Shown: positions 1 through 4,661 of the stretch, one piece after another | How positions within the stretch are numbered: the stretch's first letter is position 1 | How the letters are laid out: every line of letters starts with the position of its first letter | From: Pseudomonadota bacterium | GTDB lineage: Bacteria > Pseudomonadota > Alphaproteobacteria > Rhizobiales > Xanthobacteraceae | Length of the DNA stretch: 5,128 bases | Direction: 5' to 3' | Assembly: GCA_021779635.1 (NCBI GenBank) | Contig: JAJYAH010000566.1 | Span: forward strand, 1 to 5,128 | Notes under the pieces: model-generated | Told to the model about the DNA's origin: nothing | Seen by the model: the letters and a program-made list of their open reading frames with translations, nothing else | Database searches by the model: none | Position numbers and translations under genes: made by a program

Positions 1-1125
1 GATGTGATGGTTCGGAAGCAGCTCGGACACACCGCCCGTCAGATTCGGCGTCTTGGTGCCGGGAAGCGCGTCGATCACCTTGTCAGCATCGACCGACTTC
101 GCCTTTTCGACCGCCTTCACCCACATGTTGAAGCCGATGTAGGTGGCTTCCATCGGGTCATTGGTCGTGCGCTTCGGGTTCTTGGTATAGGCCTGCCATT
201 CCTTGATGAAGGCCTCGTTGGCCGGCGTCTTGATCGACTCGAAGTAGTTCCAGGCCGCGAGATGGCCGACCAGCGGCTTGGTATCGATGCCGGCCAGTTC
301 TTCCTCGCCCACCGAGAACGCGACGACCGGAATGTCGGTTGCCTTGATGCCCTGGTTGCCGAGTTCCTTGTAGAAGGGCACGTTGGCGTCGCCGTTAATG
401 GTCGAGACCACCGCGGTCTTCTTGCCGGCCGAGCCGAACTTCTTGATGTCGGCGACGATGGTCTGCCAATCGGAGTGACCGAATGGAGTGTAGTTGATCA
501 TAATGTCTTCTTGGGCAACACCCTTTGACTTCAAATAAGCTTCGAGAATCTTGTTGGTGGTGCGCGGATAAACGTAATCGGTGCCGGCCAGCACCCAGCG
601 CTTCACCTTCTCCTCCTTCATGAGGTAATCGACGGCGGGAATCGCCTGCTGGTTCGGCGCCGCACCGGTGTAGAACACGTTGCGCTCGCTCTCTTCGCCC
701 TCGTACTGCACGGGGTAGAAGAGGATCGAGTTCAGCTCCTTGAACACCGGCAGCACGGATTTGCGCGACACCGAGGTCCAGCAGCCGAACACGACGGAGA
801 CCTTGTCCTTGGTGATCAACTCACGGGCTTTTTCCGCGAACAGCGGCCAGTTCGAGGCGGGGTCGACGACCACGGCCTCAAGCTTCTTGCCGAGAACGCC
901 ACCCTTCTTGTTCTGCTGATCGATCATGAACAGGACGGTATCCTTCAGCGTGGTTTCGCTGATGGCCATGGTGCCAGAGAGCGAGTGAAGAACGCCGACC
1001 TTGATGGTGTCCTCCGCCTTGGCCGACGTAAACGCGGCTAAGCCAAGAACCAGCCCTGCGGTCGCCACCAGCCAGCGGCGGCGGCTCAGAGGTATCGCTA
1101 TATCGTGAGTTCGTTGAATAGGCAT
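1..1125 (-). CDS. urtA: Urea ABC transporter substrate-binding protein UrtA (3' end outside window)
   Basis: Periplasmic solute-binding protein that captures urea (or short amides) for an UrtBCDE-type ABC importer. My translation of the minus strand gives 375 residues and runs off the left edge; the family is about 430 residues, so roughly 60 C-terminal residues are missing. Residues 14-20 (SRRRWLV) resemble a twin-arginine motif, followed by a hydrophobic stretch to about 33 and an AKA|ED cleavage site after residue 37, so export through Tat is likely. The mature part opens with KVGVLHSLSGTMAISE (42-57), and GCWTSVSRKS (114-123) and FYPVQYEGEE (136-145) are characteristic of UrtA rather than of the branched-chain amino-acid binding proteins. 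The ATG start has GGGAG ten bases upstream and is the only start that leaves a full signal peptide. The permease and ATPase genes urtBCDE usually follow and would lie to the left. A sigma-54 promoter upstream suggests nitrogen control. FmdD/AmiC-type amide binding proteins are the nearest alternative. Confidence 0.95.
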   Translation of the reverse strand, partial: MPIQRTHDIAIPLSRRRWLVATAGLVLGLAAFTSAKAEDTIKVGVLHSLSGTMAISETTLKDTVLFMIDQQNKKGGVLGKKLEAVVVDPASNWPLFAEKARELITKDKVSVVFGCWTSVSRKSVLPVFKELNSILFYPVQYEGEESERNVFYTGAAPNQQAIPAVDYLMKEEKVKRWVLAGTDYVYPRTTNKILEAYLKSKGVAQEDIMINYTPFGHSDWQTIVADIKKFGSAGKKTAVVSTINGDANVPFYKELGNQGIKATDIPVVAFSVGEEELAGIDTKPLVGHLAAWNYFESIKTPANEAFIKEWQAYTKNPKRTTNDPMEATYIGFNMWVKAVEKAKSVDADKVIDALPGTKTPNLTGGVSELLPNHHI

Positions 1126-1150
1126 GAGGTGTCATCTCCCTGACGCAGAC

Positions 1151-1190
1151 GTTAAACGCTGCGAAACGGCCCACGGCCGCCTGCGTTAAC
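1151..1190. repeat. 40-bp imperfect palindrome over the urtA transcription start
   Basis: Outer arms GTTAA(A)CGC (1151-1159) and GCGTTAAC (1183-1190) pair over 8 bp with a single bulged A at 1156. An inner perfect hairpin CGGCC-CAC-GGCCG spans 1167-1179 about the same centre. The element lies between the sigma-54 promoter and the urtA start codon and covers the predicted +1 near 1185. It could be an operator for a repressor, or a leader stem-loop in the urtA transcript. The symmetry is seen directly; the function is inferred. Confidence 0.5.
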
Positions 1191-1196
1191 GGAATC

Positions 1197-1211
1197 GCAA
1201 GAACCATGCCA
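1197..1211 (-). promoter_or_regulatory. Sigma-54 (RpoN) promoter of urtA
   Basis: Read on the minus strand the site is TGGCAT-GGTTC-TTGC, against the consensus TGGCAC-N5-TTGCW. The invariant GG (-24) and GC (-12) are present with exactly 10 bp between them, and only the C of TGGCAC is changed. Transcription should start about 12 bases downstream, near 1185, giving a leader of about 60 bases before the urtA ATG. Sigma-54 with the activator NtrC drives urea-transport genes during nitrogen limitation in many proteobacteria, so site and gene agree. Confidence 0.75.
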
Positions 1212-1262
1212 CGGTGCCAGCGAGAGATAACCCGATGGCTTCATTGAGGAATTCCGCGCTGC

Positions 1263-1277
1263 GCACTGAATTGGCAA
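1263..1277 (-). promoter_or_regulatory. Possible NtrC-binding enhancer site
   Basis: The plus strand reads GCACTGAATTGGCAA, which resembles the classical NtrC site GCACTATATTGGTGC: the left half GCACT and the central ATTGG match, but the distal TGC does not. Its centre is about 85 bp upstream of the predicted sigma-54 start, a usual enhancer distance. The imperfect right half makes this tentative. Confidence 0.35.
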
Positions 1278-1345
1278 CATTCATGCCTAATATTTGGACT
1301 GTAAAAATGTATACTTCATCGGCAAACCGTCTAATTATTAAGCAA

Positions 1346-1374
1346 TTGTGAGGGATTGGCTATATTTTTAGCAT
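1346..1374 (+). promoter_or_regulatory. Weak candidate sigma-70-type promoter for the helicase operon
   Basis: TTGTGA (1346-1351) and TAGCAT (1369-1374) are separated by 17 bp and match the housekeeping consensus at 4 of 6 positions each, within the AT-rich stretch. TATATT at 1361-1366 is a better -10 but lacks a good -35. If either is used, the helicase mRNA has a leader of roughly 300 bases. This is a guess from base composition and spacing. Confidence 0.2.
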
Positions 1375-1412
1375 GGGATTTCGACGTCGCCGTGCAGAAA
1401 CGAGGAGCAATC

Positions 1413-1456
1413 AAGGCGCAAACCAGGCTATTTTGCGCTTTCTTGGCCAAAGCCAA
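1413..1456 (+). repeat. Tandem hairpins in the helicase upstream region
   Basis: The first hairpin pairs AAGGCGCAAA (1413-1422) with TTTGCGCTTT (1432-1441): 10 bp including one G-T pair, with a 9-base loop. One base later TTGGC-CAAA-GCCAA (1443-1456) forms a second perfect 5-bp hairpin. Neither is followed by a real T-run on either strand, so they are not typical terminators. They may structure the helicase leader RNA or form protein-binding sites. Confidence 0.45.
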
Positions 1457-1608
1457 ATCTTCATTTCATGATTCACCTTGAAAGCGCCGCGTTCGTGTTC
1501 CATATGAACGCCACGACCCCGGATTCTTCGGGTCACTGCGAGCCGCGTGTTCTGAGCCCGTCCAACGGTTTCTGGCTTGCCCCTTCAGCTAACCAAAACC
1601 GACGCCCC

Positions 1609-1633
1609 AGACACGCGGGTGTCTCTGACACCC
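1609..1633 (+). promoter_or_regulatory. Two mutually exclusive hairpins in the helicase leader
   Basis: AGACAC (1609-1614) can pair with GTGTCT (1619-1624). The same middle segment can instead pair downstream as GGGTGTC (1617-1623) with GACACCC (1627-1633), a perfect 7-bp stem with a 3-base loop. The second form is the more stable. The strong symmetry suggests that this stretch is structured leader RNA rather than the start of the protein, and it has the layout of a switch. There is no downstream T-run, so any switching would more likely act on translation or RNA stability. Confidence 0.4.
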
Positions 1634-1678
1634 CCTCGCGCGCTCCTGGCGATTACTGCCGGGCGCCTGCCTTTTATA

Positions 1679-3106
1679 ATGGAAAGAACCAACCTTTTGA
1701 CCTCCTTTCAGGATTTCGGCCTCGCCGATCCCATCTCGCGTGCGCTCAAAGAAGAGAATTATGTCACGCCCACTCCGATCCAGGCCCAAACCATTCCCCT
1801 CGCACTCGCTGGCCGCGACGTCGTCGGTATCGCCCAAACCGGCACCGGCAAGACCGCAGCCTTCGCGCTTCCGATCCTGCACCGCATTCTGGAGAACCGT
1901 ATCAGACCGCAGCCCAAGGCCTGCCGCGTGCTGGTGCTCAGCCCGACGCGCGAACTGTCGGGACAGATTCTCGACAGCTTCAACGCCTACGGCCGCCACA
2001 TGCGTCTGACATCGGCGCTGGCGATCGGCGGCGTGCCGATGGGACGCCAGGTCCGCTCGGTCATGCAAGGGGTCGAAGTCATGGTGGCCACGCCCGGCCG
2101 CCTGCTCGATCTCGTGCAAAGCAACGGCCTGAAGCTCGGACAGGTCGAGTTCCTCGTGCTCGACGAGGCCGACCGCATGCTGGACATGGGCTTCATCAAC
2201 GACATCCGGAAAATCGTCGCCAAACTGCCGGTCAAGCGGCAGACGTTGTTCTTCTCGGCGACGATGCCGAAAGACATCGCCGAACTCGCCGAGCAGATGC
2301 TGCGCGATCCGGCACGCGTGGCCGTGACGCCGGTTGCCTCGACGGTCGAGCGCATCACCCAGCGCATCATTCAGGTCGATCACTCCGCCAAGCCGGCATT
2401 GCTGGCGCAGCTCCTGAAGCAGGAGCCGGTCGATCGCGCGCTGATCTTTACCCGCACCAAGCATGGCGCGGACAAGGTGGTAAAAGGCCTCGCAAGGGCC
2501 GGCATCACCGCCGACGCGATCCACGGCAACAAGTCGCAGAATCATCGCGAGCGGGTGCTGGCGGCATTCCGCTCCGGCGAGATCCGCACGCTGGTTGCCA
2601 CTGATATCGCCGCACGCGGCATCGATGTCGACGGCATCAGCCATGTGGTGAATTTCGACCTTCCCAATGTGCCCGAGACCTATGTCCATCGCATCGGCCG
2701 CACCGCGCGCGCCGGCGCGGACGGTGTGGCGATCTCGCTCTGCGCCGGCGAGGAGATCGCGTATTTGCGCGACATCGAGAAACTGATCCGCATCACATTG
2801 CCCAGGGAAGACCGCCGCACGCCGGGTCATCGCGACACGGCGCCGGCACCGGCGCAGCACCGAGGCGCGCGGTCCGGGCCGCGCGTGCACCCTGCCAGGG
2901 GCCACGACGCTGCGCCGGGCGCGAAAGGGCCTCGCCGTCACCGCCGTCCCGGTGGTAATAATGGCGCTCAGCAGACCAACCGGCCGGAGCCGTCCCGTCC
3001 GTCGCATGGTGACGGCAAGGCCGAAGGGATGCAGGGAGTTGCCTTTTTGCATCGCGAAAGCCGACCGAATACCCGACCCAACCGGACCCAGCGGCCACAA
3101 CGCTAG
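1679..3106 (+). CDS. rhlE: DEAD-box ATP-dependent RNA helicase, RhlE type
   Basis: ATP-dependent RNA helicase that unwinds or remodels structured RNA in the cytoplasm, typically in ribosome assembly, RNA decay or low-temperature growth. All family motifs are intact (numbered from the chosen ATG, 475 residues): Q motif with F10 and TPTPIQ (30-35), Walker A AQTGTGKT (52-59), PTREL (89-93), TPGR (138-141), DEAD (162-165), SAT (193-195), IFTRTK (256-261), ATDIAARGID (307-316) and HRIGRTAR (337-344). Residues from about 379 form a basic, Pro/Arg/Gly-rich disordered tail of about 97 residues, with one short hydrophobic patch, GVAFLH (453-458). The frame is open back to a TTG at 1577, but the ATG fits the family's N terminus (a short lead into the Q motif) and the stretch before it is rich in hairpins. 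No clear ribosome binding site precedes either, so the start is uncertain. infA follows after 24 bases, probably in the same operon. RhlE fits better than DeaD/CsdA because the C-terminal RNA-binding domain of DeaD is absent. Confidence 0.93.
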   Translation: MERTNLLTSFQDFGLADPISRALKEENYVTPTPIQAQTIPLALAGRDVVGIAQTGTGKTAAFALPILHRILENRIRPQPKACRVLVLSPTRELSGQILDSFNAYGRHMRLTSALAIGGVPMGRQVRSVMQGVEVMVATPGRLLDLVQSNGLKLGQVEFLVLDEADRMLDMGFINDIRKIVAKLPVKRQTLFFSATMPKDIAELAEQMLRDPARVAVTPVASTVERITQRIIQVDHSAKPALLAQLLKQEPVDRALIFTRTKHGADKVVKGLARAGITADAIHGNKSQNHRERVLAAFRSGEIRTLVATDIAARGIDVDGISHVVNFDLPNVPETYVHRIGRTARAGADGVAISLCAGEEIAYLRDIEKLIRITLPREDRRTPGHRDTAPAPAQHRGARSGPRVHPARGHDAAPGAKGPRRHRRPGGNNGAQQTNRPEPSRPSHGDGKAEGMQGVAFLHRESRPNTRPNRTQRPQR

Positions 3107-3130
3107 CTGTCGATCGACCTGGAGATAAAC

Positions 3131-3412
3131 ATGGCTAAAGAAGAGCTGATCCAGTTCGAAGGACTGGTGACCGAAATCCTCCCCGACGCACGTTATCGCG
3201 TGCAGCTCGATGCCGGCCACGAAATCGTCGCCTACACCGCGGGCAAGATGAAAAAGAACCGGATCAAGACACTGGCGGGCGATCGGGTGACGATCGAGAT
3301 GTCGCCCTATGACCTAGAGAAGGGCCGCCTCATCTTCCGCCACAAGGATGAACGTCCGGGTGGCGGAGCTCCGCGTGGTGCGCCGCCGCGCGGCCAATTC
3401 CGCCGCCGGTAG
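3131..3412 (+). CDS. infA: Translation initiation factor IF-1 with C-terminal extension
   Basis: IF-1 binds the ribosomal A site on the 30S subunit and helps IF-2 and IF-3 place the initiator tRNA; members of the family can also melt RNA structure. Residues 1-72 match the usual 72-residue OB-fold protein, with MAKEE at the start, [18 protein letters not shown] (9-26), GKMKKNRIK (38-46), [13 protein letters not shown] (50-62) and KGRLIFR (64-70). Residues 73-93 are an extra tail rich in Gly, Pro and Arg ([14 protein letters not shown] then QFRRR), resembling the RGG/RG tails of RNA-binding proteins. GGAG lies six bases before the ATG, a good ribosome binding site. The gene sits 24 bases after the helicase stop, so the two are probably co-transcribed. 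Many bacteria carry a standard 72-residue IF-1 elsewhere, so this may be a second, specialised copy; that cannot be decided from this window. Confidence 0.95.
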   Translation: MAKEELIQFEGLVTEILPDARYRVQLDAGHEIVAYTAGKMKKNRIKTLAGDRVTIEMSPYDLEKGRLIFRHKDERPGGGAPRGAPPRGQFRRR

Positions 3413-3431
3413 GTACCGCCGCAACTGCGTC

Positions 3432-3470
3432 GAAACCGCGTATGACAAGACGACGTCGGTACGCGGTTTC
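3432..3470 (+). repeat. Perfect 11-bp inverted repeat after infA
   Basis: GAAACCGCGTA (3432-3442) and TACGCGGTTTC (3460-3470) are exact reverse complements around a 17-base loop. A T-G pair (3443/3459) extends the stem, and the loop holds the palindrome CGACGTCG (3451-3458). It begins 20 bases after the infA stop. There is no T-run on either strand, so it is not a standard intrinsic terminator. It could stabilise the 3' end of the helicase-infA mRNA, assist termination, bind a protein or be a dispersed repeat. Confidence 0.6.
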
Positions 3471-3519
3471 CGGCCGCACCTGCGAATCCCGGCAAATCAA
3501 AAAATCGTGCACCTCAGGA

Positions 3520-3548
3520 TTGTTTTGAGGGCTGGCATCGCATAATAT
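3520..3548 (+). promoter_or_regulatory. Weak candidate promoter for the cold-shock gene
   Basis: TTGTTT (3520-3525) and TAATAT (3543-3548) are 17 bp apart, and the overlapping CATAAT (3541-3546) is another possible -10. Matches to the consensus are modest. Use of this promoter would give a csp leader of about 135 bases, in line with the long leaders known for cold-shock genes such as E. coli cspA. Confidence 0.3.
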
Positions 3549-3586
3549 GGACTAATCGATTTTCGGCCGGACGACATTAGCTATCC

Positions 3587-3684
3587 ACCGGTACAGCCGG
3601 TTTAGACGCTGACGACCCTTCCAAAAATTCGATCTCACCAGCCCATCGAAAGTGGGCTTCTACTATATCTATCTTGAGAAGGGA
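3587..3684 (+). promoter_or_regulatory. Structured csp leader with alternative hairpins and an anti-Shine-Dalgarno segment
   Basis: ACCGG-TACAG-CCGGT (3587-3601) forms one hairpin. TTCGAT (3628-3633) can pair with ATCGAA (3645-3650), or AGCCCA (3640-3645) can pair with TGGGCT (3653-3658); the two stems share A3645 and interlock, so they compete. CCCTTC (3616-3621) is exactly complementary to GAAGGG (3678-3683), the ribosome binding site of the cold-shock gene, and this pairing encloses the competing hairpins. The complementarity is read directly; a regulatory role, for example a temperature-sensing leader as in E. coli cspA, is inferred. Confidence 0.4.
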
Positions 3685-3692
3685 CTACCCCC

Positions 3693-3905
3693 GTGAGCAT
3701 GGGAACCGTGAAGTGGTTTAACGCAACCAAGGGCTTCGGCTTTATCCAGCCGGATGACGGCGGCAATGACGTGTTCGTGCACATCAGCGCCGTGGAACGC
3801 GCCGGACTTGGAACACTGCGTGAAGGCCAGAAGATCAGCTACGAGATCGTGGCCGATCGCCGCTCTGGCAAGTCTTCGGCCGACAATCTGCGCGCCGCTG
3901 GCTAA
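3693..3905 (+). CDS. cspA: Cold-shock protein, CspA family
   Basis: Small single-stranded nucleic-acid-binding protein (70 residues) that acts as an RNA chaperone, melting secondary structure so that mRNAs stay translatable. The whole protein is one cold-shock domain: GTVKWFN (4-10), RNP1 KGFGFI (13-18) and RNP2 VFVHI (27-31), with the aromatic residues that stack on bases, W8, F15, F17, F28 and H30, in place. The GTG at 3693 is preferred over the ATG at 3699 because AAGGGA (3679-3684) lies 8 bases before the GTG and 14 before the ATG; the products differ by two residues. It follows the helicase and infA genes on the same strand but has a 280-base structured spacer, so it probably has its own transcript or a processed one. 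A strong terminator follows. Csp paralogs are numerous in this group, so the symbol indicates family, not strict orthology. Confidence 0.95.
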   Translation: MSMGTVKWFNATKGFGFIQPDDGGNDVFVHISAVERAGLGTLREGQKISYEIVADRRSGKSSADNLRAAG

Positions 3906-3907
3906 GC

Positions 3908-3954
3908 GAAACCCGCTCGTCCGGCTTTTTGCAAGCCGCGTCCATCGAGGTTTC
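3908..3954 (+). repeat. Nested inverted repeats in the csp 3' untranslated region
   Basis: CGGCTT (3922-3927) and AAGCCG (3933-3938) form a perfect 6-bp hairpin with a 5-base loop. It is enclosed by GAAACC (3908-3913) and GGTTTC (3949-3954), also perfect complements. The structure starts right after the csp stop and before the terminator, and may protect the short csp mRNA from 3' exonucleases. The role is inferred. Confidence 0.4.
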
Positions 3955-3976
3955 TCCGCCCAGACACCCAAACAAG

Positions 3977-4004
3977 AAAGGCCGCGCTGACGCGCGGCCT
4001 TTTT
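3977..4004. terminator. Intrinsic terminator, probably bidirectional
   Basis: AAAGGCCGCGC (3977-3987) pairs perfectly with GCGCGGCCTTT (3992-4002) around a TGAC loop, and the T-run continues to 4004. This is a strong rho-independent terminator for the plus-strand csp transcript. On the minus strand the same stem is followed by TTTCTTGTTT, so it can also end the TadE-like transcript, whose stop codon is about 30 bases away. Confidence 0.9.
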
Positions 4005-4034
4005 CGTTCGCGCAAAGGTGCGCTTTGATCCGGT

Positions 4035-4661
4035 TCAGAGCGTCGTGCAGGCCGTAGCAGGGCTGTAGTAGACACAGGTCGACTGGCGCGGCCGCGTATA
4101 GGACACGTCGCTCAACGTCACGCCTGTCTTCGCCATCACGTACCCGATCGTGGGTGTATAAAGGTATTTCACCTCACTGAAGATCAGATAGGTCCCACCG
4201 ACCGCCAGCTGCGCCGGTATCGCAATGGTCGAGGTTACCGTGTGGCCTGCTCCCAGCACGACGCCACCCGACGACGTCATCGTCGCCGACCTGCTCCATT
4301 GCACCCGTGCCTTGAACGTGTTTGGGTCGATATACAATTCGGTAATCGTGGCCGTCGTCGGCGTCGGGGAATACGGCGTCATAATTGCGTTACTCGCCGC
4401 GAAAAAATTCGTCATGTCGCTGTCGGCGACCGTCGTCGACTGCGATGTCAGATCCGACAGTGTTCGCGCGATCAGCGTGACCTTGCGATCGACCGCCACG
4501 CCGGAAGAGAATTCGACCGTTCCGAAGAACATCACCAGCATGATCGGAACGATCACGGCGAACTCTGTTGCCGCGATACCGCGGCGATCCTCAATCAGAT
4601 CAAGGACGGCGTGGCGCATTCGCAGCCGGATCATCGATAGCGTTTTCATCGATCTGCCCAT
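4035..4661 (-). CDS. TadE-like pseudopilin / pilus assembly protein
   Basis: Small membrane-anchored protein of the TadE/TadG family, associated with Flp (type IVb) pilus assembly by the Tad secretion machinery. The 208-residue protein has a basic N terminus, then RRG|IAATEFAVIVPIMLVMFF (26-46): Gly28 followed by four residues and Glu33-Phe34 is the prepilin-type motif cut by a TadV/CpaA-like peptidase, leading into one hydrophobic helix. The rest (about 52-208) should be outside the inner membrane and is Thr/Ser-rich. Two cysteines near the C terminus (196 and 205) could form a disulfide. The ATG at 4661 is chosen because it overlaps the stop of the upstream gene as TAATG, typical of translational coupling; an ATG at 4649 is the alternative. 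Motif and length support TadE or TadF; which one cannot be decided here. It converges on the csp gene and shares its terminator. Confidence 0.85.
   Translation of the reverse strand: MGRSMKTLSMIRLRMRHAVLDLIEDRRGIAATEFAVIVPIMLVMFFGTVEFSSGVAVDRKVTLIARTLSDLTSQSTTVADSDMTNFFAASNAIMTPYSPTPTTATITELYIDPNTFKARVQWSRSATMTSSGGVVLGAGHTVTSTIAIPAQLAVGGTYLIFSEVKYLYTPTIGYVMAKTGVTLSDVSYTRPRQSTCVYYSPATACTTL

Larger units (their letters stand above)
1212..1678. other. Divergent intergenic region between urtA and the helicase gene
   Basis: This stretch has no convincing gene. It holds upstream control DNA for urtA on the minus strand and the leader of the helicase gene on the plus strand. The part from about 1280 to 1375 is distinctly AT-rich compared with the rest of the window, as expected for promoter DNA. 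Downstream of it are several strong inverted repeats, listed separately. Another hairpin with CCTGGC/GCCGGG arms (1645-1650 and 1658-1663, one G-T pair) sits 15 bases before the chosen helicase ATG. Confidence 0.6.

Noticed and set aside
4..528. Plus-strand open frame opposite urtA
   Set aside because: It is antisense to a clearly recognisable UrtA reading frame and shows no family features of its own.
1214..1219. Second minus-strand TGGCAC just upstream of the sigma-54 promoter
   Set aside because: It has no GC at the required 10-bp spacing, so it cannot be a -24 element by itself.
1344..1352. AATTGTGAG, resembling a lac operator half-site
   Set aside because: There is no matching second half and no sugar gene nearby; a chance match in AT-rich DNA.
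1675..1680. Perfect TATAAT just before the helicase start
   Set aside because: It overlaps the ATG, so transcription would start inside the gene, and nothing like a -35 is found 16-18 bp upstream.
1468..2604. Plus-strand open frame of 378 codons overlapping the helicase in another frame
   Set aside because: Its protein is Arg/Pro/His-rich, low in hydrophobic residues and without family features, while the overlapping frame carries every helicase motif.
1589..3220. Long minus-strand open frame (543 codons) opposite the helicase gene
   Set aside because: It has no recognisable domain and mirrors the intact helicase. Long antisense frames are common opposite GC-rich genes, so I treat it as a shadow.
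3348..3545. Plus-strand small open frame overlapping the end of infA
   Set aside because: It overlaps infA out of frame, has no ribosome binding site and covers the perfect inverted repeat, so it is unlikely to be coding.
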